This document shows positions 1 to 7,195 of a stretch of DNA of 64,000 nucleotides, one piece after another. Within the stretch, counting starts at the first letter, position 1, and each line of letters opens with the position of its first letter. Origin of the DNA: UBA3064 sp023258775 (GTDB lineage Bacteria > Pseudomonadota > Gammaproteobacteria > Burkholderiales > Burkholderiaceae_E). The stretch covers positions 1 through 64,000 of the forward strand of contig JBIKXS010000001.1 in NCBI GenBank assembly GCA_044355655.1. The letters run 5' to 3'. The position numbers were made by a program, and so were the translations under genes. The notes beneath the pieces were generated by a model that worked only from the letters and a program-made list of their open reading frames with translations, did no database searches and was not told where the DNA came from.

Positions 1-397
1 TAGGTACCAACTCCACGATCTCACCGCGGGGGTTGGTGATGATCTGGCAGTACGCGTTACCGCGCAGGGCTAAATGGCCTTGCAGCATCTCCCGCCACTC
101 GAACGGGTTTTGGTATCGGTTGGGCCGACGGCAAAGCAAGGTGTGCAGCCAGTGATCGGTGACCCGGTCTTTTCCACCATCGGCCCGCTTTCGGTATAGC
201 ACGATGGGAAGAGACGCCATCGTCTCGGACAGGATGCGCACGCAGGCATAAACCGCTGAAAGACGAAGGGACGCATCAGGGGTTACACGAACCCCACTGG
301 AGGTCCTGGCCGATACTGGCTCGAACCAGAAGTCACCCCAGCCAGATCGGTCATCGCTTGATGCCCTGAATCGATCGAAAAAACTCAGTAATCCCAT
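1..397 (-). CDS. Phage portal protein, HK97 type (partial, N-terminal 132 residues)
   Basis: The frame opens at ATG 395-397 on the minus strand and stays open to the window edge. It encodes MGLLSFFDRF, then LSAVYACVRILSETMASLP, VLYRKRADGG, and a stretch ending LALRGNAYCQI. The 'SAVYACVRILSETMASLP' and 'RGNAYCQI' blocks are typical of the N-terminal half of HK97-type portals, the dodecameric ring at the capsid vertex through which DNA is packaged. It begins four bases after the terminase large-subunit stop, the usual terS-terL-portal order. The C-terminal two thirds lie outside the window. The family call is from recognition of conserved blocks; the truncation is only the window edge. Confidence 0.9.
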   Translation of the reverse strand, partial: MGLLSFFDRFRASSDDRSGWGDFWFEPVSARTSSGVRVTPDASLRLSAVYACVRILSETMASLPIVLYRKRADGGKDRVTDHWLHTLLCRRPNRYQNPFEWREMLQGHLALRGNAYCQIITNPRGEIVELVP

Positions 398-401
398 TGA
401 C

Positions 402-2114
402 TCAGAGCAGCATCAATTCGTAGTCGGATCCCAGCACCACGTTCTCCCCGGGCTTGATGGCCCGAGAGAGCGCCATGATCAATGCCACGATGCCGTCGAT
501 CTTGTTCTCTGCTCGCTCCTTGCGTGGGTAAATGTTGTCTTTGACGTCCAGGTGCGCCACCACGTTGCTGGCCATCCAGGCGAGCACCGGGTCTCCGTCA
601 TGGGTGAGCTTCCTCTGAAGCACCAGGGCTTCAAGCGTCTTCATCGGCTCGCTGAAGTTCAGCACTGTCGGTCGCACTTCGATCATGGGCAGGCCTTCTG
701 CCAGCATCCGGGTGGACAGTTGGGTAGCCTGGAACGGGTCGAAGGCCACCGCTTGCACTTCAAAGCGCGAGGCCAACTCCAGCAGGTCTGCCTCGATCCA
801 GCCAAAATCAATCACGTTGCCAGGCGTCACTGTCAGACGCCCAGTGCGCATCCAACCGTCGTACTGGCTGTTGCCAGCAGCGCTTATCGTGTCCTCTGGC
901 AGGTAGTACTTGCCAAAGACCACGTAGGCGTCAGCCATCTCGGGATGCGGGAACACCTGCACCAACGCAGCGATGTCTGTCTTGCTGGCCAGATCCAGTC
1001 CGATCCAGCAAGGCTGGCCAGTGAAGGCTTCGATGTCGAGCGTTGGATCACCGCAAGCATCCCAAGCCCGCATGTCCATCCAGGCGGTGTCTGCATTGAC
1101 CCACTCATTGAGGTGCTTGGTCTTGAAGTTGTTGACAGCGCTGGGCAGTTGCATGGCCTTGGCCTGCAAAGGAAGCAGGACTTCCGGCTTTACCGATATG
1201 CCCCAGTTTGGGTTCGCCTTGATCAGCGCACTCTCAACAGTCCAGTCATCCCCGTCGTCCAAGCCATAGATGATCCCGAACTGGGAGTCATCCTCGAACA
1301 CGCCGTCCAGCAATTTGGTCACGAAGGTCCGGACCTCGTAGCAAATGCCAGCGCGATTGCTGCCTGCCGTGGTGATCACCCAAAGCAGCGAGTTATCTCG
1401 CTTGCCAGTCCCGGTCTCGACTACGTCGTAGACAGTGCGGGTCTTGTGGGCGTGGAGTTCATCCACGCATCCGAAGTGGATGTTCAGGCCGTCCAGAGTC
1501 GAGCCCTCGGCCGAGAGGGCTTCAAACTTGGAGCCTGAGGCCAGCACGTGCATGTTGTGGGCGCCGACCTCCACCGAAAACCTGCGCCGAAATCCCGGGC
1601 TGCGCCTGGCCATGGTCTGCGCGTCGCCAAAGACGATCCTCGCCTGATCGCGGGTCGTGGCCAGGGAATACACCTCGGCACCGCCTTCACGGTCGGCAGC
1701 CAGCATGTACAGAGCCACGGCCGACGACAAGGTCGACTTGGCATTGCCCCGGGGCACCTCGATGTACGAGCGCCGAAAGCGCCGCGTGCCATTGGGTTTA
1801 ACCCATCCAAAGACCGTCGTGAGGATGAAGGCCTGCCAAGGCTCCAGTTGGATCGCCTCGCCGGCCAGCGGCCCCTTGACATGGGGCAGTCGCTCGATGA
1901 ACGCGCAGAGGTTGTCGGCTGGCTGGAAGGCCCTGCCGTCCTTGTCCGTGAGCCTGGGGTTGAACAGGTAGGGGCTCGCCTTGCCTTTGAACTTGGCGAG
2001 GTCATCCAGTTGTCTTTGGCAGGCCTTCTGCACCCATCGGCAAGCGAGGATCTCCCCAGTGACCACCTGCTCGGCGTACCGTTTAGCGGCCGCCGCGTAA
2101 TTCGAAGCGTCCAT
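402..2114 (-). CDS. Phage terminase large subunit
   Basis: This is the DNA-packaging motor: an ATPase that drives DNA through the portal, plus a nuclease that cuts the concatemer. The 570-residue length is normal for HK97-like TerL. A Walker A-type loop, VPRGNAKST, sits near residue 120, and an acidic Walker B, CVDELHAH, near residue 218. The aspartate in WIGLDLASKTD near residue 370 fits the first acidic residue of the RNase H-like nuclease. The ATG at 2112-2114 overlaps the terS stop by one base, so the two are translationally coupled. A TTG codon directly upstream is a less likely start. It is the most secure marker that the left part of the window is a tailed phage. Confidence 0.95.
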   Translation of the reverse strand: MDASNYAAAAKRYAEQVVTGEILACRWVQKACQRQLDDLAKFKGKASPYLFNPRLTDKDGRAFQPADNLCAFIERLPHVKGPLAGEAIQLEPWQAFILTTVFGWVKPNGTRRFRRSYIEVPRGNAKSTLSSAVALYMLAADREGGAEVYSLATTRDQARIVFGDAQTMARRSPGFRRRFSVEVGAHNMHVLASGSKFEALSAEGSTLDGLNIHFGCVDELHAHKTRTVYDVVETGTGKRDNSLLWVITTAGSNRAGICYEVRTFVTKLLDGVFEDDSQFGIIYGLDDGDDWTVESALIKANPNWGISVKPEVLLPLQAKAMQLPSAVNNFKTKHLNEWVNADTAWMDMRAWDACGDPTLDIEAFTGQPCWIGLDLASKTDIAALVQVFPHPEMADAYVVFGKYYLPEDTISAAGNSQYDGWMRTGRLTVTPGNVIDFGWIEADLLELASRFEVQAVAFDPFQATQLSTRMLAEGLPMIEVRPTVLNFSEPMKTLEALVLQRKLTHDGDPVLAWMASNVVAHLDVKDNIYPRKERAENKIDGIVALIMALSRAIKPGENVVLGSDYELMLL

Positions 2115-2575
2115 CAACCGGCAATGTCCGCCCAGGGATCAAAGGCGTCTTCGGCAGGCTCAATGGGCAAGGCCACCCTCGAGCGTGACGCTGGTGTGAA
2201 GCCCATCTCTGTAGCCGCCTTGGTCATGATCTGGGCCTGCTTGTTGGCGATGGCCAGGTATGGCGACTGCATCGGCACCCCAGTGTTGGGGGCTTTGACC
2301 AACAACCCAGTCTTGGCAATCCCAGCCTGAGCCTTGCGGTAGAGGTCAGCGGCGCAGGCCCAAATCTCCAGCACCGACATGTCCAACCGCTTGAGCAGAT
2401 GGGGCGGCGCGCATTCCAGCGCGTAGCGCCAGGCTGCCTTGGCCCCCTCGGGCATGTAATCCGGCGGATCGACCAGGTCCCCTTGCGGCTTGGGTTCCCG
2501 TAGGTTCGTGCGGCACTTCTGGAGCGTTCCTTTGATTTGCTTGACCTTGGTCGGCAGCGGCTTACGTCCGGCCAT
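2114..2575 (-). CDS. Phage terminase small subunit, P27 family
   Basis: The small terminase recognises the packaging site and recruits TerL. The protein begins MAGRKPLPTKVKQIKGTLQ, the standard start of P27-family small terminases, followed by a helical body (KAAWRYALECAPPHLLKRLD) and a C-terminal segment ending PWADIAG. Its 153 residues are typical. I chose the ATG at 2575 because family members begin with this 'GRKP.P' motif; an in-frame ATG 12 bases upstream is also possible. It sits between the palindrome-rich spacer next to the HNH gene and terL, the HK97-like packaging order HNH-terS-terL-portal. Confidence 0.9.
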   Translation of the reverse strand: MAGRKPLPTKVKQIKGTLQKCRTNLREPKPQGDLVDPPDYMPEGAKAAWRYALECAPPHLLKRLDMSVLEIWACAADLYRKAQAGIAKTGLLVKAPNTGVPMQSPYLAIANKQAQIMTKAATEMGFTPASRSRVALPIEPAEDAFDPWADIAG

Positions 2576-2690
2576 GTATGTCCTCATCCGGGGGGATCCC
2601 CCCCTGTTTCAATTTGCACGCGGAAAAATTTGGGCAGGCGAGCGCATCTGCGCCGCCCAACCGTAGAGATTCGACCCCCCTAGGGGGGTC
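2576..2690. other. Palindrome-rich spacer between HNH and terS; possible cos/packaging region
   Basis: This gene-free spacer carries a perfect 14-bp palindrome of six G, AT, six C (2590-2603) and a perfect 18-bp palindrome, GACCCCCCTAGGGGGGTC (2673-2690), which runs into the HNH stop codon. In HK97-like phages the cohesive-end site lies between or next to the HNH and terS genes, so position and symmetry fit a cos or terminase-binding region. The role is an inference; neither palindrome is followed by a T run that would make it an ordinary terminator. Confidence 0.4.
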
Positions 2691-3055
2691 TAGCGCCTGC
2701 CAGCAGTCTCTCTGGCCGTCTTGCGGTTGTGGCAAGAGACGCAGAGAGGCTGCAGGTTGGCCCTATCAATGCGGGCACCACCGTCCTTGAGCGGCACCAC
2801 GTGATCCACCACCCCAGCCGCAACCAGTCGATCCTTGGCCTTACAGACCACGCAAAGGGGGCTCTCGCGCAGCACTGCCGCCCTCAACATCCGCCAGTCC
2901 TTGGACTGGTAGAAACCCACCTCGGCGTCGAAGCTACGCCTTGCCCGCCCGTAGTCACGGTGCGCGCTGGCTCGGTGTTGGGGACAAAAGCCCGGGCTTG
3001 CCAATACCGCCCCGCAGCCCGGGTATCGGCACGGTGTTGGGGCACTTCGGGGCAT
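2690..3055 (-). CDS. HNH endonuclease (packaging-associated)
   Basis: A small HNH nuclease that in HK97-like phages works with terminase during DNA packaging. The protein starts MPRSAPTPCRYPGCGAVL, carries an N-terminal CxxxxC...C zinc-like cluster (CRYPGCG, GFCPQHR), then CVVCKAKDRL, the catalytic histidine block VVDHVVPLKDGG, the asparagine in RANLQPLC, and a final CVSCHNRKT. These are the His-Asn-His elements with two structural CxxC pairs. I chose ATG 3055 because homologues of this type begin 'MPRSAP.PC'; the frame is open to 3160 with further possible starts at 3130 and 3160. It is transcribed toward terS and is divergent from the plus-strand cassette at 3163. Confidence 0.85.
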   Translation of the reverse strand: MPRSAPTPCRYPGCGAVLASPGFCPQHRASAHRDYGRARRSFDAEVGFYQSKDWRMLRAAVLRESPLCVVCKAKDRLVAAGVVDHVVPLKDGGARIDRANLQPLCVSCHNRKTARETAGRR

Positions 3056-3162
3056 GTCGGGGTGTTGATCAAGAAATAAGCGACAGAAGCTCTGGAATGA
3101 CTTGGCTTCATCGGGAAGAAGAGCGTTCATACGAACGTCATCAACACCCGCAAGGAGCAAAC

Positions 3163-3372
3163 ATGTCCTACAGCAGCACCAGGTTCACGGTCGATGAGCT
3201 TGGGTTCATCCAAACCGCCCTGACCAAAGTCCTCAGCGCAGCAGCCGCTGGGGAACTTGACCTCAACCGCCTGGCCCGAGAGGAACTCGCCTCCCGCGGC
3301 CTGGACCTTGAAGGCAACTGGGTGGGCTTTGATCGAGCCCGCCAGATTCACAAGTTGGAGGGCAACGCGTGA
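3163..3372 (+). CDS. Small hypothetical protein, first gene of plus-strand cassette
   Basis: A 69-residue soluble protein (MSYSSTRFTVDEL...) with no domain I recognise. It has a strong ribosome-binding site, AAGGAG, ten bases before ATG 3163, and its stop overlaps the next ATG by one base, so the two genes are coupled. It opens a four-gene plus-strand cassette (3163-4390) lying against the direction of the phage genes. Similar small genes are often found with DUF6900 and DUF3489 genes in proteobacterial prophages and integrative elements. Real as a gene from its ribosome-binding site and coupling; function unknown. Confidence 0.7.
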   Translation: MSYSSTRFTVDELGFIQTALTKVLSAAAAGELDLNRLAREELASRGLDLEGNWVGFDRARQIHKLEGNA

Positions 3373-3560
3373 TGAACACCCAAGCCCGTGACCAACTCTT
3401 GCAGCGAATTGCTGCCGAGCATCTCTTTGTCGAGACGCTGGAGACCCGCAACAGCGACCGACTCGACTTCTACGACGTGAGCGTTTGGGGAATCCGCCAA
3501 GCCCTCATCGACGCCTTCGAAGCTGGACGCCTTGCCGGCAGCAACAACACCCCCAACTGA
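3372..3560 (+). CDS. DUF6900-like small protein
   Basis: A 62-residue protein with the block IAAEHLFVETLETRNSDRLD followed by VSVWGIRQALIDAFEAGR. I recognise this as resembling DUF6900, a family of unknown function common in proteobacterial mobile elements. Start ATG 3372 overlaps the previous stop; a GTG immediately before it is an alternative. The next gene follows after 12 bases, behind a clear AAAGGAG. No catalytic residues can be proposed. Confidence 0.75.
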   Translation: MNTQARDQLLQRIAAEHLFVETLETRNSDRLDFYDVSVWGIRQALIDAFEAGRLAGSNNTPN

Positions 3561-3572
3561 AAAGGAGACGCC

Positions 3573-4043
3573 ATGTCCAACAAACTCACCCCAACCCAGC
3601 ACGCCATCCTCTCCCATGCCCTGGCTCAGACGCAGGGCAAGGTGCTCTGGTTTCCCGAGACCCTCAAGGGCGGCGCTAAGGCCAAAGCCATCGAAAGCCT
3701 GGTCAGCCACGGCCTGATCTCACAAAAAAAGCGCGAGACCGTGGTCACCAAGGCCGGCTACGAGGCATTGGGCCTCAAGGCTCCAGTCGTCGAACCGCGG
3801 ACAGTCCGAACCCGTGAGACGAGCAAGCAGGCCACTGTGATCAACATGCTCAAGCGAGCCGAGGGCGCTACCGTTGATCAGATCTGCGAGGTCACAGGCT
3901 GGCAACCGCACACCGTCCGCGGGGCATTGGCAGGAGCGCTCAAAAAGAAACTGGGGCTGGACATCGAGTCCACCAAAGAGGCCGGTGGTAACCGGGTCTA
4001 CCGCATCGCAAACGGACAGGAGACAGCACCATGCCAAGCATGA
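3573..4043 (+). CDS. DUF3489 domain protein
   Basis: A 156-residue protein with an N-terminal winged-helix-like segment (HAILSHALAQTQGKVLWFP) and a C-terminal block, TSKQATVINMLKRAEGATV followed by WQPHTVRGALAGALKKKLG, which is characteristic of DUF3489. The C-terminal block looks like a helix-turn-helix, suggesting DNA binding; this is an inference. It has a good AAGGAG before the ATG and overlaps the next gene by 13 bases. It belongs to the same plus-strand cassette as the DUF6900-like gene. Confidence 0.8.
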   Translation: MSNKLTPTQHAILSHALAQTQGKVLWFPETLKGGAKAKAIESLVSHGLISQKKRETVVTKAGYEALGLKAPVVEPRTVRTRETSKQATVINMLKRAEGATVDQICEVTGWQPHTVRGALAGALKKKLGLDIESTKEAGGNRVYRIANGQETAPCQA

Positions 4044-4390
4044 CCATCACCATCGAACGAACCCCACTGACCCTCAGAGTCGACGGGCGCGAGGTTCAGG
4101 TTGAAAAGCTCGGTATCAGGCTGCCTTTTGGCCGCAAGCCAACAGATCTGACGGACATCGCCGCCACCGGAGATGACGCCATCTACATCACCGAGTCCCG
4201 GGAACTCTCGCCCGAGGAGTTCGACGCTTTTGCAAAGCACCTCTACAAATCACGCGACTGGCTTGAGGGTAAAGGCGGCCACTGGGATGACGGTCGCCTC
4301 TGCGTGGAAGTCCACGCACCCGGGAGACCGTACCTGTATGTGGACCCCTCAGGCAGCGACTACGGCCGCTACGTCGCCAGGCTCGGCTGA
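4031..4390 (+). CDS. Hypothetical protein, last gene of plus-strand cassette
   Basis: A 119-residue protein (MPSMTITIERTPLTLRVDG...) with beta-rich character and a final YLYVDPSGSDYGRYVARLG. I do not recognise a family. The start lies inside the end of the DUF3489 gene, which supports coupled translation. Its last 42 bases overlap the 3' end of the convergent ParB-methyltransferase gene, an arrangement seen in compact phage genomes. Codon content resembles its cassette neighbours. Confidence 0.65.
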   Translation: MPSMTITIERTPLTLRVDGREVQVEKLGIRLPFGRKPTDLTDIAATGDDAIYITESRELSPEEFDAFAKHLYKSRDWLEGKGGHWDDGRLCVEVHAPGRPYLYVDPSGSDYGRYVARLG

Positions 4391-5608
4391 ACCCTCTGCA
4401 GGTTCTCCCATTCGAGTTGCTTTGCGACCCGTGAACTCTTCCCAGCGTTTGACGATCACGTCCACGTATTTGGGGTCGAGTTCAATGAGTCGGGCTCTGC
4501 GTCCAGACTTCTCGCAAGCAATCAACGTCGAGCCTGACCCACCAAAGGGGTCCAGCACCAGGTCGCGAGTCTTACTGCTGTTGCGTATTGCACGCTCGAC
4601 CAACTCCACCGGTTTCATCGTGGGGTGCAGGTCGTTTTTGGCAGGCTTCTTGATGTTCCAGACATCGCCCTGATCGCGTGCGCCGCACCAGTAGTGGTCA
4701 GCGCCGTCCTTCCACCCGTAGAGGATAGGTTCGTACTGCCGCTGGTAGTCGGCACGTCCGAGCGTGAAGGTGTTTTTGGCCCAGATGATGAAGGTGGACC
4801 ACTTCCCTCCGGCGGCTCTGAAGGCAGCTTGCAGGGTATCCAACTCGCTGGAGGACATGGCGATATAGACCGCGCCCTTGGTGCGGGTCAGGATGTTGTC
4901 GCAGGCATCGAACAAGAAGCTTCCGAACCCTTCGCCCAGGTTGTCGTTCATGATGGGGCGGTTTTTGCCACGCATCTTGTCTTTGGCCGTGTTCGCGTAG
5001 TTCACGTTGTAGGGCGGGTCGGTAAAGGTCATGTCCACCAACTCCTCGCCGAGCAAGGCCTGATAGTCATCGGCCTTGGTCGCATCGCCACAAATGAGCT
5101 TGTGCTCGCCAAGCACCCAGATGTCACCGGGTTTGGAGATCGGGTTTTCTGCGACCTCAGGTACGGCATCCTCATCCGTCAAGCCTTCTTGGCTCTGCTC
5201 TTCGCCTGCAATCAACGCCTCCCACTCCTCGGTGGAAAAGCCAGTCAGACCCAGATCAAAGCCCGCATCCTTCAGCTCGGACAACTCGATGCCCAGCAGT
5301 TCGTCCTCCCAAGAAGCGTTCTCACCGATCTTGTTGTCGGCAAGGATCAAGGCGCGGCGCTGGGTATCAGTCAGGTGCTCCATGGGTACAACGGGCACCT
5401 CTGCGAGACCGAGCTTTCGAGCAGCCAGCAGGCGTCCATGGCCCGCAATGACATTGTTGGATCCGTCAATCAGGATCGGTGCTCCCCAGCCGAATTCACG
5501 AATGCTCGCGGCGATCTGAGCCACCTGTGCGTCGGAATGCTGCTTGGCATTGCGCGCATAAGGAATCAACGAATCGACCGCGCGGTATTCGAGTTTGATG
5601 GGCTGCAT
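4349..5608 (-). CDS. ParB/sulfiredoxin-domain and DNA methyltransferase fusion
   Basis: A 419-residue two-domain protein. Residues about 1-100 are a ParB/Srx-like nuclease fold (LIPYARNAKQHSDAQ, then NVIAGHGRLLAARKLG). Residues about 150-410 are an amino-methyltransferase of the N4/N6 class: the catalytic TDPPYNVNYAN near residue 197 and the AdoMet-binding motif LVLDPFGGSGSTLIACEKS near residue 365. In circular-permuted beta-type enzymes the DPPY motif precedes FxGxG, as seen here. It modifies adenine or cytosine in the phage's own DNA, probably to escape host restriction; the target sequence cannot be read from the protein. No cognate endonuclease lies beside it. Two terminator-like hairpins lie just upstream, so it probably has its own control. 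Confidence 0.9.
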   Translation of the reverse strand: MQPIKLEYRAVDSLIPYARNAKQHSDAQVAQIAASIREFGWGAPILIDGSNNVIAGHGRLLAARKLGLAEVPVVPMEHLTDTQRRALILADNKIGENASWEDELLGIELSELKDAGFDLGLTGFSTEEWEALIAGEEQSQEGLTDEDAVPEVAENPISKPGDIWVLGEHKLICGDATKADDYQALLGEELVDMTFTDPPYNVNYANTAKDKMRGKNRPIMNDNLGEGFGSFLFDACDNILTRTKGAVYIAMSSSELDTLQAAFRAAGGKWSTFIIWAKNTFTLGRADYQRQYEPILYGWKDGADHYWCGARDQGDVWNIKKPAKNDLHPTMKPVELVERAIRNSSKTRDLVLDPFGGSGSTLIACEKSGRRARLIELDPKYVDVIVKRWEEFTGRKATRMGEPAEGSAEPGDVAAVVAA

Positions 5609-5624
5609 GAGGACCTGAAATGAA

Positions 5625-5663
5625 AAACCCGCCTCGCAGCACCTGGGTGCATGGGGCGGGTTT
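5625..5663 (-). terminator. Hairpin terminator upstream of methyltransferase gene
   Basis: A 9-bp perfect stem, AAACCCGCC (5625-5633) with GGCGGGTTT (5655-5663), followed on the minus strand by TTTTT. It lies 17 bases before the methyltransferase start, so it could end transcripts from the resolvase operon or attenuate entry into the methyltransferase gene. Confidence 0.55.
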
Positions 5664-5681
5664 GAAGGGCAGAAAACAAAA

Positions 5682-5708
5682 CGCCCACCGAGAAGAACTG
5701 GGCGGGCG
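5682..5708 (-). terminator. Second hairpin terminator after the 5764 gene
   Basis: An 8-bp stem with one G-T pair (5682-5689 with 5701-5708), followed on the minus strand by TTTTGTTTT. It lies 56 bases downstream of the end of the gene at 5764-6285 and is the first of two tandem hairpins. Stem and T run are visible; activity is inferred. Confidence 0.55.
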
Positions 5709-5763
5709 TGATTTGAGTGATTAGCTGAATCCTATCTCATCGATATATATTGGTCAAGCACTT

Positions 5764-6285
5764 TCAGCGTGAATATCCGTAGTGAACTGCGAGCACCGCC
5801 AGCGCGCCGACCAGGATGCCTTTTGCCTCGTACTGATTGAGCGTTCGACCATTCCATCCCTCCAGAGCGGACCACTCTTTGACACTGCGACCCAAGCCGG
5901 CCACATGCCAGACAGCGCACCCGCCTGGGCTGCTGATCCCTCCCACCGCGTCGAGTGCCTCATGCATGCGTTTGCGCGCCCACACCACCCGCTCGGTCAT
6001 GCTGTCCTTCCACTGCCCACCCGGAATGCGGGTCAGCGGCGGAGCGCCTGCCGGGTCCATCTGGGCAAAGACAAAGGTTCGGTTGAAGTCCTGACCCGCA
6101 TCGTGCATTTGCGGCGTGATCGAGCCGTTGCGCAGCAAGATGCCAAGGGAGTCGATGCAGCGGAAGTGCTCCGTGCGGTAGCTCGTGCCCTCTTCGGAAA
6201 GGCTGTTCCACTCAGCAAGCCGACCACCGGTCAAGCGAACGACGCTGCCGTGCTCCAGCGGTTGTGTGACCGGTTTTTTAGCCAT
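5764..6285 (-). CDS. Phage hypothetical protein (DUF6456-like)
   Basis: A 173-residue protein starting MAKKPVTQPLEHGSVVRLTG. The ATG at 6283-6285 overlaps the end of the resolvase gene by eight bases; the longer upstream reading frame is only the shadow of the resolvase in another frame. The segment ERVVWARKRMHEALDAVGG and the C-terminal ALEGWNGRTLNQYEAKGIL resemble phage proteins annotated DUF6456, whose role is unknown. That match is from memory and uncertain. Position between the resolvase and paired terminators makes it the last gene of the replication operon. Confidence 0.7.
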   Translation of the reverse strand: MAKKPVTQPLEHGSVVRLTGGRLAEWNSLSEEGTSYRTEHFRCIDSLGILLRNGSITPQMHDAGQDFNRTFVFAQMDPAGAPPLTRIPGGQWKDSMTERVVWARKRMHEALDAVGGISSPGGCAVWHVAGLGRSVKEWSALEGWNGRTLNQYEAKGILVGALAVLAVHYGYSR

Positions 6286-6808
6286 GACGGGCACCTCCCG
6301 CAGAGCGCCCGTTGCCCTGCGCCAATGCCCAGACCAAGACAGCCAAGGCGTCAGCCTCGTTGTCATCGGCCACCAGGTAGCCGCGGGCGCGCATGGCCGA
6401 GACCATCTCCGACTTTCCCGCATTACCCTTGCCGGTGACATGCCGCTTGATCGTGCCCACGGGAACGCCCTGGTACGGGATTTTTTGGTGCTCACACCAG
6501 CTGGTAAGGGTTGCCAAAAAGCCGCCGTAGGCATGAGCGGCATCGACTCCGAGGTGACGCCGCACCTCCTCGAAATAGACAGCGTCCAGCCCAGACACGC
6601 CTCTGCTCGGGGGCGTCGTAGCCAGAACCTCATCAAGCCAGCGGCGAAAGCGCAGGTAGCGCATGCCACCACCTTCAAAGCGTTGGGGTTTAAAGCTGAC
6701 AAAGCCGTGGGTAACCGAGTGATCCGGCAGGCTCAAAGCCCAGCCCGTGGTGGTGCCCAGGTCGAGCGCCAAGATGGCGCAGGGTGTGGCGTTGTGTTGG
6801 TGATGCAT
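6278..6808 (-). CDS. RuvC-like Holliday junction resolvase (phage)
   Basis: A 176-residue RNase H-fold endonuclease. Acidic residues sit in the RuvC order: Asp in ILALDLGTTTGWAL near residue 16, Glu in AVYFEEVRRH near residue 80, and a C-terminal NEADALAVLVWAL that supplies the last aspartates. The lysine-rich TIKRHVTGKGNAGKSEM matches the DNA-contacting segment of RuvC-type resolvases. In phages such enzymes resolve branched DNA before packaging. A GGAGGA lies eight bases before ATG 6808. It overlaps the following DUF6456-like gene, and the upstream spacer (6809-7195) may contain its promoter. Confidence 0.85.
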   Translation of the reverse strand: MHHQHNATPCAILALDLGTTTGWALSLPDHSVTHGFVSFKPQRFEGGGMRYLRFRRWLDEVLATTPPSRGVSGLDAVYFEEVRRHLGVDAAHAYGGFLATLTSWCEHQKIPYQGVPVGTIKRHVTGKGNAGKSEMVSAMRARGYLVADDNEADALAVLVWALAQGNGRSAGGARHG

Positions 6809-7195
6809 CGGGGAAGTCCTCCAAAGGTGCGAACAAGCGCTCTTGCCAACTTGTTCATGCGACCTGGAGGAGCCCAGGCACCGCCGGGTCAGGGCTGGTG
6901 CGGCTCCCTCATGTCCGTTGCTGTTACGGCTGCGGGGAAGTCAAAGCGGCTCGAATGGCAACAGCCAGAACCAACTTCAATCTTTCATCTTTCAACGCCA
7001 AGTGCATGGGCCTTGGAGTAGTAGAGAGATATTTCAATATTTATTTATTTCAATCTAGTTCTCCTTCTCTTTGTCTCTGTCTGGGGGGCTTCGCGCGCGC
7101 GAGGCTCTAGGCCCCCACTTTTATATGTGTATCTCTAGTGGGGGGTTTGAAAGATGAAATTACTGAAGCAAGCCCATCCGGGCGCCACCCCCACC
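6809..7195. promoter_or_regulatory. 387-bp gene-free region with long inverted repeat and AT-rich core
   Basis: No convincing gene is present. A perfect 13-bp inverted repeat (TTTCATCTTTCAA at 6983-6995 and its complement at 7147-7159) encloses an AT-rich block (about 7021-7056, with ATTTATTTATTT) and a GC-rich inverted repeat: CCCCCAC near 7112-7118 with GTGGGGG near 7139-7145. A minus-strand reading frame of 27 codons (about 6927-7008) was considered but has only a weak ribosome-binding site. The layout fits a phage control region or replication origin between the primase and resolvase genes; this is an inference. Confidence 0.4.

Noticed and set aside
552..1538. Long plus-strand frame of 328 codons opposite the terminase gene
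   Set aside because: It is the antisense shadow of a gene with clear terminase motifs and has no family features of its own.
6286..6702. Upstream part of a longer minus-strand frame ending at 5764
   Set aside because: It lies in another frame of the RuvC-like gene, lacks a ribosome-binding site and looks unlike protein; only the part from ATG 6285 is a gene.
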